DNA of 64,000 nucleotides from an uncultured Paraprevotella sp. (GTDB lineage Bacteria; Bacteroidota; Bacteroidia; Bacteroidales; Bacteroidaceae): the NCBI GenBank assembly GCA_944321345.1, contig CALUKY010000002.1, forward strand, positions 1 to 64,000, written 5' to 3'. The stretch's first letter is position 1. The number at the start of each line of letters is the position of its first letter. The notes beneath the pieces are model-generated. The model saw only the letters and a list, made by a program, of their open reading frames with translations, was not told where the DNA came from and made no database searches. Of this stretch, positions 1-8,288 are shown one piece after another. The translations under genes were made by a program, and so were the position numbers.

Positions 1-198
1 GGTATTGTCCGCATTGACTATATCATCACACAGGAACCGGATCAGGACGGAACCCTGCACGAACAGATCAACATGCTTGAAATCAATACTACTCCGGGAA
101 TGACCGCCACCAGCTTCATTCCACAGCAGGTACGCGCCGCAGGCCTTGATATCAAGGATGTACTGACAGACATCATAGAAGATCAGCTCAAATGCTGA
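1..198 (+). CDS. ddl: D-alanine--D-alanine ligase, C-terminal end (5' truncated by window)
   Basis: Frame 1 is open from the first base to a TGA at 196-198, giving 65 residues. The stretch LEINTTPGMT followed by SFIPQQ is the conserved C-terminal Mg/ATP-binding loop of D-Ala-D-Ala ligases (ATP-grasp fold), with the E and N that ligate magnesium. The enzyme makes the D-Ala-D-Ala dipeptide for peptidoglycan in the cytoplasm. The N-terminal two thirds lie outside the window. It is followed after 46 bases by an acyltransferase gene on the same strand, so the two may be co-transcribed. Confidence 0.9.
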   Translation, partial: GIVRIDYIITQEPDQDGTLHEQINMLEINTTPGMTATSFIPQQVRAAGLDIKDVLTDIIEDQLKC

Positions 199-244
199 CC
201 CGAGAACCTATAACCATTGAATCACTCACAAAAGACTAAGAATT

Positions 245-1405
245 ATGCGTACACCCGAAGAATTTGACGAAATAAGACCTTACGATCCAGAAGAACTGCC
301 TCAGGTGTTCTCTGAATTGGTAAGCGATCCGGAATTTCAGGAGGTAATCAAACAGATTTTGCCGGACAAGCCTTTAGATGTGGTCTGCGCCATGCTCTCC
401 CAATGTCATAACAGTCTGGAACTGCAGAAAATGTTCTTTTATCCGCTGCTGAAACAATTGGCAGAAACATGTGGAAAAGGACTCACACTGGACTGTACGA
501 CCATATCAGACAAAAAGCATCCGCATACTTTCATCACGAACCATCGGGATATTGTACTGGATTCTGCTTTCTTATCTATCGCATTGTTGGACAATGACTT
601 TCCTACTACGGTAGAAATTGCCATCGGCGACAATCTGCTGATCAAACCGTGGATACGCAAGCTGGTACGCGCCAACAAGTCCTTCATCGTACAACGTAGT
701 GTCAACATCAAACAGATGCTGGAATCAAGCAAACGCCTGAGCCGATACATGCACTATGCCATCACTCAAAAGAACGAGAATATCTGGATAGCACAACGCG
801 AAGGCAGAGCCAAGGACTCAAATGACCGTACCCAGGAGTCTGTACTGAAAATGATTGCGATGGGCGGAGAAGGCAGCCTGATCGAACGCCTGAAAGAAAT
901 GAATCTGACTCCCACAGCGCTGTCTTACGAATACGACCCCTGTGACTATCTCAAGGCACAGGAATTCCAGCAGAAACGTGATTTTGCCGGATTCAAGAAA
1001 TCTCCGCAAGATGATCTGCTGAACATGCAGACCGGAATTTTCGGATATAAAGGAAGAATATTCTTCAAGACCGGCAATTGCCTGAATGACTGGCTGGACA
1101 CCCTTGACCCGAATATGCCTAAGGGAGATCTGTTCAAGGCTGTAGCTCATAAGATTGATCAGGAAATATTCCGTTCTTATAGGCTTTACCCGGGCAATTA
1201 CATTGCAGCCGACCTTCTGAAGGGTACTCAGGAGCACCAAAACTTCTATACTCAGGAAGAGGTAGTGGCTTTTGAAAGCTATATCGGCAAGCAACTGGAG
1301 AAAGTGACCTTGAAACGACCGGATCCGGCATTCCTGCGGGAACGCATCCTGACCATGTATGCCAATCCGGTATTCAATCAAGAACAAGCCTTACAAGAAG
1401 CATAA
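245..1405 (+). CDS. PlsC/LPLAT-family acyltransferase
   Basis: 386 residues. A lysophospholipid-acyltransferase-like domain is visible: NHRDIVLD carries His100 with acidic residues at 102 and 106 (block I, normally HX4D), KSFIVQR at about 145-151 resembles block II, and QREGRAKD with Glu186-Gly187-Arg188 is the block III phosphate-binding motif. Such enzymes transfer an acyl chain to a glycerol phosphate or amino-lipid acceptor at the inner membrane; the acceptor cannot be read from sequence. The protein is longer than typical PlsC (about 240 aa), with about 80 extra residues at the N-terminus and a long C-terminal part. No clear transmembrane segment is seen. The spacing of block I is HX5D rather than HX4D unless Asp102 is used. 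The downstream lipoprotein gene starts 2 bases after the stop, which indicates an operon. Confidence 0.8.
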   Translation: MRTPEEFDEIRPYDPEELPQVFSELVSDPEFQEVIKQILPDKPLDVVCAMLSQCHNSLELQKMFFYPLLKQLAETCGKGLTLDCTTISDKKHPHTFITNHRDIVLDSAFLSIALLDNDFPTTVEIAIGDNLLIKPWIRKLVRANKSFIVQRSVNIKQMLESSKRLSRYMHYAITQKNENIWIAQREGRAKDSNDRTQESVLKMIAMGGEGSLIERLKEMNLTPTALSYEYDPCDYLKAQEFQQKRDFAGFKKSPQDDLLNMQTGIFGYKGRIFFKTGNCLNDWLDTLDPNMPKGDLFKAVAHKIDQEIFRSYRLYPGNYIAADLLKGTQEHQNFYTQEEVVAFESYIGKQLEKVTLKRPDPAFLRERILTMYANPVFNQEQALQEA

Positions 1406-1407
1406 CA

Positions 1408-2049
1408 ATGCACAAAGTCTTCATTCTGATCTTATCCCTTTTATTCGTCTGTCTGGGGCATTCATGCTCTCAGACAGACGAATCGTCATTTTACCCCTCA
1501 CTCATAACCGAATTCGCAGAAATATATGCAGACGCAAACGGAAGTCTTTATAAAATCCGTCCGGACCGCAAACCTGCCTACTATCTGACTTCTCCCCTTC
1601 CCGGCTATCATCCGAATACCGAATACCGTGCAGCCTGCACCTATTCGTTTCCAGAAACAGATTCGTCTGCCGTAAAACTTTACAGACTGGAACGGGTCGT
1701 CATCTTACAGGATTCCACCGAACAGACATATCCGGGAACAGATCCACTTCAGCTGATCAGTATTTGGGATGGAGGGGAGTTTATCAATCTTCATTTACAG
1801 GTAAAGACGCAGAACGCGATCCATTATTTAGGCTACCGGATGGATTCCGTCCGTATTGACGTCCATAAAAAAAGGACAGTTTACCTTTCCCTCTATCACA
1901 ACCGGAACAATAACCCGCAATTCTATAGCCAGAAGCTTTATGCCAGTTTATCCAAAAGCTACCTTAAAGCTGTTATAGAACCCGGCGACAGTATCTGTCT
2001 GTACATCCCGACTGTTGAGGGAAAACGATCCTGGAAATTCATTTATTAA
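1408..2049 (+). CDS. Putative lipoprotein of unknown function
   Basis: 213 residues. The N-terminus is a hydrophobic signal peptide (about residues 4-16) ending in a Cys at position 20 in the context LGHSC. This is a loose lipobox, followed by acidic D24-E25 that may act as a Bacteroidetes lipoprotein-export signal. The rest is a soluble, Tyr- and Ser-rich beta-type sequence without a motif I recognise. It starts 2 bases after the acyltransferase and is followed 14 bases later by another lipoprotein gene, so all three are probably one transcript. The function is unknown; a periplasmic or outer-membrane-anchored location is inferred from the signal. Confidence 0.7.
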   Translation: MHKVFILILSLLFVCLGHSCSQTDESSFYPSLITEFAEIYADANGSLYKIRPDRKPAYYLTSPLPGYHPNTEYRAACTYSFPETDSSAVKLYRLERVVILQDSTEQTYPGTDPLQLISIWDGGEFINLHLQVKTQNAIHYLGYRMDSVRIDVHKKRTVYLSLYHNRNNNPQFYSQKLYASLSKSYLKAVIEPGDSICLYIPTVEGKRSWKFIY

Positions 2050-2063
2050 AATATAAAGATACG

Positions 2064-2456
2064 ATGAAACATAAAAGTTTATTAGGAATTCTTTTTGGAG
2101 GCTTGCTCGGTTGCGGATGCCATAGCAGTGACAACACAATACGCACCGTAAATGCCACAGAGTTCCGTCAATTAATAGAAACGACCGAATCCATCCAGTT
2201 GGTCGATGTACGTACTTCGGAAGAATTTCAGGCCGGCCATATCCCCGGAGCTCTTCTGATTGATGTAAAAGGTACAGATTTCAATCATCAGGCCGAAGAG
2301 AAATTGAAAAAAGACTTGCCGGTAGCCGTTTATTGTCGAAGCGGCATGCGCAGCCTTAAAGCAGCCGGCCTGTTAAAGGACAAAGGTTTTAAAACAATCT
2401 ACAACCTGAAAGGCGGCTTTTTGGAATGGCAGGACAACGGTCTGGCCACAGAGTAA
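2064..2456 (+). CDS. Rhodanese-like domain lipoprotein
   Basis: 130 residues. A type II signal peptide ends in a good lipobox, LLGC with Cys17. A single rhodanese domain follows: VDVRTSEEFQAGHIPGA is the CH2A-type region, and CRSGMR (residues 91-96) is the six-residue active-site loop with catalytic Cys91. Single-domain rhodaneses transfer or bind sulfane sulfur. A lipid-anchored periplasmic form may deal with thiols or persulfides there, but the substrate is not evident. It is the last gene before a strong hairpin terminator at 2477-2536. Confidence 0.85.
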   Translation: MKHKSLLGILFGGLLGCGCHSSDNTIRTVNATEFRQLIETTESIQLVDVRTSEEFQAGHIPGALLIDVKGTDFNHQAEEKLKKDLPVAVYCRSGMRSLKAAGLLKDKGFKTIYNLKGGFLEWQDNGLATE

Positions 2457-2476
2457 AGAGTGATGTATAAAAAGAA

Positions 2477-2536
2477 ATAGAAAGAAGCGTATCAAGATTC
2501 TTAATGCTTAATAGAACTTGATACGCTTCTTTCTAT
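2477..2536. terminator. Bidirectional hairpin terminator
   Basis: Perfect 20-bp inverted repeat: arms 2477-2496 and 2517-2536, loop 20 nt. It sits between the rhodanese gene (+) and argF' (-), which converge here, so it can serve both transcripts. The 3' side on each strand is only modestly T-rich. Confidence 0.75.
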
Positions 2537-2638
2537 CTTATCGTCCATATTCGAAAATTTCGGAAAGGACTATCAAAGAGTTGAATCCTCTTCTTTTCAG
2601 GCCATGACCTGATATCGGTTTGACCCGTCTACAGCTCA

Positions 2639-3601
2639 TTACAGAGCTTCCAGCATACGCTTCAGCACCACAGTTGCCGAAATCTCACGGTTGGCGGCTT
2701 CCGGTATAACCAATGACTGCGGGCTCTCAATGACATCATCCGTAACGATCATATTACGACGTACCGGCAGACAGTGCATGAAATAGGCATTATTGGTCAC
2801 AGCCATGTGCGCCTCATCTACCGTCCAGCTCATGTCCTTAAACAAAACCTTACCATAATCTTCCGGACGGGTCACTCCCGGACAACTCCAGTTCTTGGCA
2901 TAGATAAAGTCTGCTCCTTCAAAAGCTTTCATCTGGTCGTACTCCACCTTCGCATCGCCTACGAACATCGGATCCAGTTCATATCCTTCCGGGTGTGTAA
3001 TGACAAAATCTACATCCGCCGCATTCATCCACTGCGCAAAACTGTTGGGAACTGCCTGCGGCAATGCCTTTGGATGCGGAGCCCAAGTCAGCACCACTTT
3101 CGGACGGGCAGTTTTCTTATACTCTTCGATAGTGATCAGGTCGGCAAAACTCTGCAGCGGATGCACCGTAGCACTCTCCATGAAGAATACCGGTTTGCCG
3201 GAATATTTAATGAACTGATTCAGAATCTTCTCTTCATAGTCATCCTTGCGGCTCTCAAAAGTGGCAAACGAACGCACACCGATAATGTCACAATAAGAAC
3301 CCATTACCGGAATAGCCTCCAGCAAATGTTCGCTCTTATCGCTATCCATAATCACTCCACGCTCAGTTTCCAACTTCCACGCTCCCTGATTCACATCCAG
3401 TACGATCACATTCATACCCAGATTCATAGCTGCCTTCTGGGTGCTCAAACGGGTACGCAGACTGTTATTGAAGAAAATCAGCAACGCTGTCTTGTTCTTT
3501 CCCAAGTGCTGAAACTGGAAACGGTCTTTCTTAATCTCAAAAGCCTCCTTCAAGGCCAACTTCAGATCTCCCAAATCTGATACATTCTGAAATACTCTCA
3601 T
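2639..3601 (-). CDS. argF': N-succinylornithine carbamoyltransferase
   Basis: 320 residues, close to the Bacteroides fragilis enzyme. The carbamoyl-phosphate loop SLRTR is at 47-51 and HCLPVRR lies near the C-terminus. It transfers the carbamoyl group from carbamoyl phosphate to N2-succinyl-L-ornithine, giving N-succinylcitrulline in the acylated arginine pathway of Bacteroidetes. The family's specificity residue (Glu92 in Xanthomonas acetylornithine transcarbamylase, Pro90 in B. fragilis) is Ser90 here. Ser at this site gives succinylornithine preference in published mutants, so I call the succinyl form. It is the last gene of the block; proC lies 27 bases upstream on the same strand. Confidence 0.92.
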   Translation of the reverse strand: MRVFQNVSDLGDLKLALKEAFEIKKDRFQFQHLGKNKTALLIFFNNSLRTRLSTQKAAMNLGMNVIVLDVNQGAWKLETERGVIMDSDKSEHLLEAIPVMGSYCDIIGVRSFATFESRKDDYEEKILNQFIKYSGKPVFFMESATVHPLQSFADLITIEEYKKTARPKVVLTWAPHPKALPQAVPNSFAQWMNAADVDFVITHPEGYELDPMFVGDAKVEYDQMKAFEGADFIYAKNWSCPGVTRPEDYGKVLFKDMSWTVDEAHMAVTNNAYFMHCLPVRRNMIVTDDVIESPQSLVIPEAANREISATVVLKRMLEAL

Positions 3602-3628
3602 TATGCTTGTTTTTTTAGTTCTTTAATC

Positions 3629-4429
3629 TTATTTCTTCAAAGGGCGTGCAGCTCGCAATCCCCGGATCACGCTGTCGGTAAAGCCGGCATGCTCCATCTC
3701 GTTCAGTCCACGAATAGTAATGCCTCCCGGCGTCGTTACCCGGTCGATCTCTGCTTCCGGATGATTTCCGGTGCTTCGCAGCAGTTCCACAGCACCGCTG
3801 AGGGTCTGCATCACAATCTGCTTGGCCTCATCGGGATAGAAGCCCAGCTCGACTCCTCCTTCCATAGCAGCACGGATATAACGCATGGCAAAAGCAATGC
3901 CACAGGAAGCCAAAGCCATCCCCCCATCCATCAGGCGCTCTTCGACCAGCATGGCCTCACCCAAAAGACGGAACAAATTCACCACCGTAGCGGTCTGTTC
4001 TTCGGAAGCTCCCTGGGCTGCCACAAAAGTCATGCTTTGGCGCACAGCAACAGCCGTATTGGGCATGATATAAAACAAAGGTGGCAACAGTTCGTTGTGG
4101 CAAAACAGAGCCGACAAATCGGCCAATCCCACTCCTCCGGCCACAGAAGCCACCATTTGGGCGCGATAGTCCAAAACCGGTTTCAACTCACGGGCCACCT
4201 CTTCCATCTTCCAGGGTTTTACAGCCAACAGTAGCAAATCCGCATCACGTACAGCCTCGACATTACTTTGCGTAATCCGGATAAAGGAGTATTCTGCCTG
4301 CAAGGCCTCCAACTTGTGTCGTGAGGGATTGGCTACCACCAATCCGTTTTTGGCCATCTGTCCGCTCTGTGCCAGTCCGCGAGCAATGGCACCGCCCATA
4401 TTTCCAGCGCCGATAATTGCAATTCTCAT
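3629..4429 (-). CDS. proC: Pyrroline-5-carboxylate reductase
   Basis: 266 residues, normal for the family. The N-terminal Rossmann motif GAGNMGGAI (Gly7-x-Gly9-x-x-Gly12) binds NAD(P)H. The C-terminal dimerisation part carries the signature TPGGITIRGLNEME. It reduces 1-pyrroline-5-carboxylate to proline. It lies between argD and argF' but behind a terminator (4446-4499), so it may be expressed together with argF' by read-through or from its own promoter. Proline and arginine synthesis both draw on glutamate, which fits the grouping. Confidence 0.95.
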   Translation of the reverse strand: MRIAIIGAGNMGGAIARGLAQSGQMAKNGLVVANPSRHKLEALQAEYSFIRITQSNVEAVRDADLLLLAVKPWKMEEVARELKPVLDYRAQMVASVAGGVGLADLSALFCHNELLPPLFYIMPNTAVAVRQSMTFVAAQGASEEQTATVVNLFRLLGEAMLVEERLMDGGMALASCGIAFAMRYIRAAMEGGVELGFYPDEAKQIVMQTLSGAVELLRSTGNHPEAEIDRVTTPGGITIRGLNEMEHAGFTDSVIRGLRAARPLKK

Positions 4430-4445
4430 CCCTTTAATTCTTTTC

Positions 4446-4499
4446 TAAAAAACGAATAGAGCCAGAAACGCATCCACAATCCGTTTTCTGGCTCTATTC
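4446..4499 (-). terminator. Rho-independent terminator after argD
   Basis: Inverted repeat with arms 4482-4499 and 4454-4470 (17-18 bp, one bulge, 11-nt loop). Read on the minus strand it is followed directly by a run of six T (4447-4452). It lies in the 88-base argD-proC gap, so argR-to-argD transcripts should at least partly end here. Confidence 0.8.
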
Positions 4500-4517
4500 T
4501 CATATCTTGCAAATCCG

Positions 4518-5657
4518 TTAGTTTGTAGCCTGAGCCGCACGCTGCAAGCGCTGCAGGAAGTCTGCTGCCTGCTCCTGAGTGAGTGACAAAGGAGGAAGCA
4601 GACGAAGCACATTCGTGCCGCTGCAACCGGTGAAGCAGTGTTCTTCAAACAACAAATGATTTCTCAGTTCTTTATAAGGAACATCCAGCTCGATTCCGAT
4701 CATCAGACCTTCACCACGAACATCTACCACATGAGGCAGGTTGAGCGCCTTGATTCCCTGAATCAGGAATTCACCCACACGGGCCGCGTTCTCCACCAGA
4801 TTTTCCTGTTCGATGACATCGAGCACTGCCAAAGCAGCAGCACAAGCCAGATGATTTCCACCGAAAGTGGTACCCAACTGACCGTAAACCGGTTTGAACT
4901 TCGGAGAAATCAGCACGCCGCCCATCGGCAGACCGTTGGCAATACCTTTTGCTACGGTAATCATATCCGGACGCACGCCCAGATGCTGATGCGCGAAGAA
5001 CTTACCGCTACGGCCATAACCGCACTGGATTTCATCACAGATGAGCACGGTGTCGTATTCATCACAGGCGGCACGCAGTCCCTGCATGAATTCCGGAGTC
5101 ACCATACGGATACCGCCTACTCCCTGAATACACTCGATAATCACGGCGCAGACATCACCCTTGGCCAACTCACGACGGAAGGCCTCCAAGTCGTTCAACG
5201 GCAGGTAAGTGACATGACCGTTATCGTTGATCGGAGCAATGATCTTCGGATTATTGGTTACCTCTACAGCCAGTGAAGTACGTCCGTGGAAGGCTTTCTC
5301 GAAAGAAAGCACACGGGTGCGTCCGTTGTAGAAGCTGGCCAGCTTCAGCGCGTTTTCGTTGGCCTCGGCTCCCGAATTGATCAGGAACAGCTGATAGTCG
5401 TCATAACCGCTGGCCTTACCCAAGCGCTCGGCCAACTCCACCTGCAACTTGTTAATTACTGAATTGCTGTAAAATCCCAATGTGGCCACCTGCTTGCTTA
5501 CAGCCTCCACATAGTGAGGATGCGCATGGCCGATGCTGATCACGGCGTGACCGCCATAGAGGTCCAGATATTCCTGGCCTTTGTCGTCCCACACATGACA
5601 GCCTGATCCCTTTACGATATTGACATCAAATAAAGGATATACATCAAATAATTTCAT
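4518..5657 (-). CDS. argD: Acetylornithine/succinylornithine aminotransferase
   Basis: 379 residues, class III PLP aminotransferase. NSGAEAN (94-100) binds the PLP phosphate, ICDEIQCG carries the PLP-pyridine Asp (208), and VAKGIANGLP has the Schiff-base Lys237. It interconverts N-acyl-glutamate semialdehyde and N-acyl-ornithine using glutamate. Here the acyl group is probably succinyl, judging from the argF' gene nearby. It is the last gene before the 4446-4499 terminator and lies 99 bases downstream of argC on the same strand. Confidence 0.94.
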   Translation of the reverse strand: MKLFDVYPLFDVNIVKGSGCHVWDDKGQEYLDLYGGHAVISIGHAHPHYVEAVSKQVATLGFYSNSVINKLQVELAERLGKASGYDDYQLFLINSGAEANENALKLASFYNGRTRVLSFEKAFHGRTSLAVEVTNNPKIIAPINDNGHVTYLPLNDLEAFRRELAKGDVCAVIIECIQGVGGIRMVTPEFMQGLRAACDEYDTVLICDEIQCGYGRSGKFFAHQHLGVRPDMITVAKGIANGLPMGGVLISPKFKPVYGQLGTTFGGNHLACAAALAVLDVIEQENLVENAARVGEFLIQGIKALNLPHVVDVRGEGLMIGIELDVPYKELRNHLLFEEHCFTGCSGTNVLRLLPPLSLTQEQAADFLQRLQRAAQATN

Positions 5658-5756
5658 GATTCTTTCTTTTTTAAGAAGGGAAGATAATCCCCGACGATGA
5701 AGAGCAAAGTCCTCAATGATGCCGGGATAAATCTCCGGTGATGAAGGGAGAGATTC

Positions 5757-6731
5757 TTAGAAGGCTGAAGGTTTGAGTTTCAGTCCGGCAGTTTCTTCCA
5801 GTCCGAACATCAGATTCATATTCTGCACAGCCTGTCCGCTAGCTCCCTTGAGCAGATTATCGATGGTAGAAGTAATCAACAGTTTGTCGCCGAAACAGTC
5901 TACGTGCACCAGCGCCTTGTTGGTATTGACCACCTGCTTCATGTCGATGCCCTTCTCTACATAATGGGTAAAGGCCGCATCCTTGTAGTAGTCGCGATAA
6001 GCCTCAACAACCGCCTCAGCCGTCATGCCCTCCTGCATGCGTACCACCAAAGTGGCAAAGATGCCGCGCGCAAAGTCACCGCGATAAGGGATAAAGTCCA
6101 CCGCTCCATCGAAATCCGGCTGCAACTGTTTGAGCGACTGACGGATTTCGGGCACATGCTGATGGTTGAAGGCCTTGTAGATGCTCATGTTGTTGTTACG
6201 CCAGCTGAAGTGTGTGGTGGCTCCCGGTTTCACTCCGGCACCGGTGCTTCCGGTGATGGCATTCACGGCGATGTCGCCCTTGAGCCAGCCGTTGGCCGCC
6301 AGAGGGAGCAGTCCCAACTGGATGCAAGTGGCAAAGCAGCCCGGATTGGCCACATGCTGCGCACTCTGCACGGCCTCCTTGTTCAGTTCCGGCAGACCGT
6401 AAACATAGTCATTGCCCGGAGCCGCCAGACGGAAGTCCTGAGCCAGGTCAATGATTTTCACGTGAGCCGGGATGGCGTGTTCCTTCAGGAACTCTTCGCT
6501 CTTGCCGTGACCGAAGCAGAAGAAAATCACATCCACCTCGTCGAGCGGCAGCCGGTCGGTAAATACCAGATCCGTTTCGCCATAAAGTCCCTCATGCACA
6601 TCCGTAATCTTGTTTCCGGCATTACTCGAGCTGTTGATAAACGCGATCTCTGCCTGCGGATGGTTCAATAATATGCGGCAGAGTTCGCCGGCCGTATAAC
6701 CGGCGCCTCCGATAATTCCTACTTTTATCAT
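5757..6731 (-). CDS. argC: N-acetyl(succinyl)-gamma-glutamyl-phosphate reductase
   Basis: 324 residues. The N-terminal NADP-binding motif GGAGYTAGEL is typical of ArgC, and NPGCFAT holds the catalytic Cys132. It reduces N-acyl-glutamyl phosphate to the semialdehyde, the step before ArgD. Its start overlaps the stop of the pspC-like gene by 4 bases (ATGA), so the two are translationally coupled. The preceding step (acylglutamate kinase, argB) is not encoded in this window. Confidence 0.95.
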   Translation of the reverse strand: MIKVGIIGGAGYTAGELCRILLNHPQAEIAFINSSSNAGNKITDVHEGLYGETDLVFTDRLPLDEVDVIFFCFGHGKSEEFLKEHAIPAHVKIIDLAQDFRLAAPGNDYVYGLPELNKEAVQSAQHVANPGCFATCIQLGLLPLAANGWLKGDIAVNAITGSTGAGVKPGATTHFSWRNNNMSIYKAFNHQHVPEIRQSLKQLQPDFDGAVDFIPYRGDFARGIFATLVVRMQEGMTAEAVVEAYRDYYKDAAFTHYVEKGIDMKQVVNTNKALVHVDCFGDKLLITSTIDNLLKGASGQAVQNMNLMFGLEETAGLKLKPSAF

Positions 6732-6943
6732 CTTCCAAAAAATCTGTTCGGTTCCTCAGGAATAATCAGAAGCAGGATAAAATAAATGATAATTCCCGAA
6801 AAAGCCGTAAACACCGTGAGCAAAGCATATACGATACGCACCAGTGTGGGATCCCAGCCAAAGTAATTCGCTATGGCGGCACACACGCCTGCCAGCATGC
6901 GTTCTTTGCGGGGTCGTTCCATTCTCCGTCTTTCCTGTTCCAT
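6728..6943 (-). CDS. PspC-domain small membrane protein
   Basis: 71 residues. PRKERMLAGVCAAIANYF is the PspC-domain opening, and a long hydrophobic segment (about residues 38-62) predicts one membrane span. In other bacteria PspC-domain proteins take part in membrane-stress responses. Here the gene is embedded between argG and argC and overlaps argC by 4 bases, so it is probably only a passenger of the arginine transcript. A second Met at position 8 (MERPRKER) could be the true start. Confidence 0.8.
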   Translation of the reverse strand: MEQERRRMERPRKERMLAGVCAAIANYFGWDPTLVRIVYALLTVFTAFSGIIIYFILLLIIPEEPNRFFGR

Positions 6944-7041
6944 TTTCTGTTCCTTTTTTCGTTTTTTGTTTTGTCAGTCCGCCCGGCCGGAAACCGGATG
7001 AAAGCCCGACATTGCTTCTGTTCCCGAAACCCGATTTGTTT

Positions 7042-8247
7042 TTATTTAATACGTTCCTCGTCCTTGTGGTTTGCGTAGTACAGACGCAGCGGAGTGGAAG
7101 TCACCTTGATGAAGCCCTTGGCGTCGTCGGCAGTCCACCCCTTCTGAGTCTCACCATACTCTCCGAACTTGTTCTTCACCAGATCATCGGCAGAGTCTAC
7201 ACCCACAGTGCTGAATCCGTAAGGACGCAGCTCGAGAGTAACCACACCGTTCACGTTACGCTGCGAGCTGGTCAGCATGGCCTCGATATCCGGCATCACC
7301 GGCTCCAGATACTGGCTCTCATGCAGGAACATGCCATACCAGTTGGCCACCTGCTCTTTCCAGTACTGCTGCCATTTGCTCAGCGTGTATTTCTCCAGGA
7401 AGCGGTGCGCGCCGATGATCAGCATCGGAGCGGCAGCCTCGAAGCCTACACGTCCCTTGATACCGATAATCGTATCCCCTACGTGGCAGTCACGACCGAT
7501 GGCATAAGCCGCACCAATCTCCTCGATCTTCTGGATGGCTTTCACCTTGTCGTCATATTCCACACCGTTTACGCTGCAGATCTCGCCCTTCTTGAATCCG
7601 ATCTTCAGCAGTTCGGTTCCCTCTTTGGTTGGATGCTTCAGGAAAGCGCTTTCCGGCAGTCCCTGATTGCTGTCAAGCAGCTCACCACCACAGATAGAAG
7701 TACCCCAGATACCTACGTTATAAGAATATTTCAGTTTGGTAAAGTCGGCGAAGTAGCCATGACTGTTCAGATAATCCACCTCTTCCTGACGACTCAGGTT
7801 GTTGTCGCGGGTGAGTGTGATGATTTCCATATCCGGAGCCATCACCATGAAAGTCATGTCAAAACGGATCTGGTCGTTACCCGCACCGGTTGAACCGTGC
7901 GCAATGGCCTCGGCACCGATTTCCTTGGCATAACGGGCGATGGCAATAGCCTGGAAGATACGCTCCGAAGATACGGAAATAGGATAACAGTTGTTGCGCA
8001 ACACATTTCCGTAAATCATATAGCGCAAACTCTTCTCATAATATTCCTTGGTTACGTCGAGCGTAACATACTCCTTGGCACCTAACTTATAAGCGTTCTC
8101 TTCGTTTGCCTTGAGCTGCTCGGCGCTGAATCCTCCGGTATTGGCACAGGCTGCATATACTTCATAACCCTTTTCCTTAGCCAGATACATCACGGTGTAT
8201 GAAGTATCCAGACCACCGCTAAATGCGACTACTACTTTCTTTGCCAT
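7042..8247 (-). CDS. argG: Argininosuccinate synthase
   Basis: 401 residues, the usual length. The N-terminal ATP-pyrophosphatase loop SGGLDTS is at 10-16. STGAGNDQIRFD and the SICGGELLDS region bind citrulline and aspartate. It joins citrulline and aspartate at the expense of ATP to give argininosuccinate. It lies 41 bases downstream of the GNAT gene and 98 bases upstream of the pspC-like gene in the argR-led operon. argH is not in this window. Confidence 0.96.
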   Translation of the reverse strand: MAKKVVVAFSGGLDTSYTVMYLAKEKGYEVYAACANTGGFSAEQLKANEENAYKLGAKEYVTLDVTKEYYEKSLRYMIYGNVLRNNCYPISVSSERIFQAIAIARYAKEIGAEAIAHGSTGAGNDQIRFDMTFMVMAPDMEIITLTRDNNLSRQEEVDYLNSHGYFADFTKLKYSYNVGIWGTSICGGELLDSNQGLPESAFLKHPTKEGTELLKIGFKKGEICSVNGVEYDDKVKAIQKIEEIGAAYAIGRDCHVGDTIIGIKGRVGFEAAAPMLIIGAHRFLEKYTLSKWQQYWKEQVANWYGMFLHESQYLEPVMPDIEAMLTSSQRNVNGVVTLELRPYGFSTVGVDSADDLVKNKFGEYGETQKGWTADDAKGFIKVTSTPLRLYYANHKDEERIK

Positions 8248-8288
8248 ATTCTTAGTTTGTTTTTTTGTTCTTGTTTGTTCTTCGTTTT

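Noticed and set aside
2774-3580. 268-codon open frame on the plus strand over argF'
   Set aside because: It is antisense to a well-conserved enzyme and has no recognisable domain; the length comes from the codon bias of argF'.
6844-7893. 349-codon open frame on the plus strand over argG and the pspC-like gene
   Set aside because: Shadow of argG, His/Leu-rich without a domain, and it runs through an intergenic gap.
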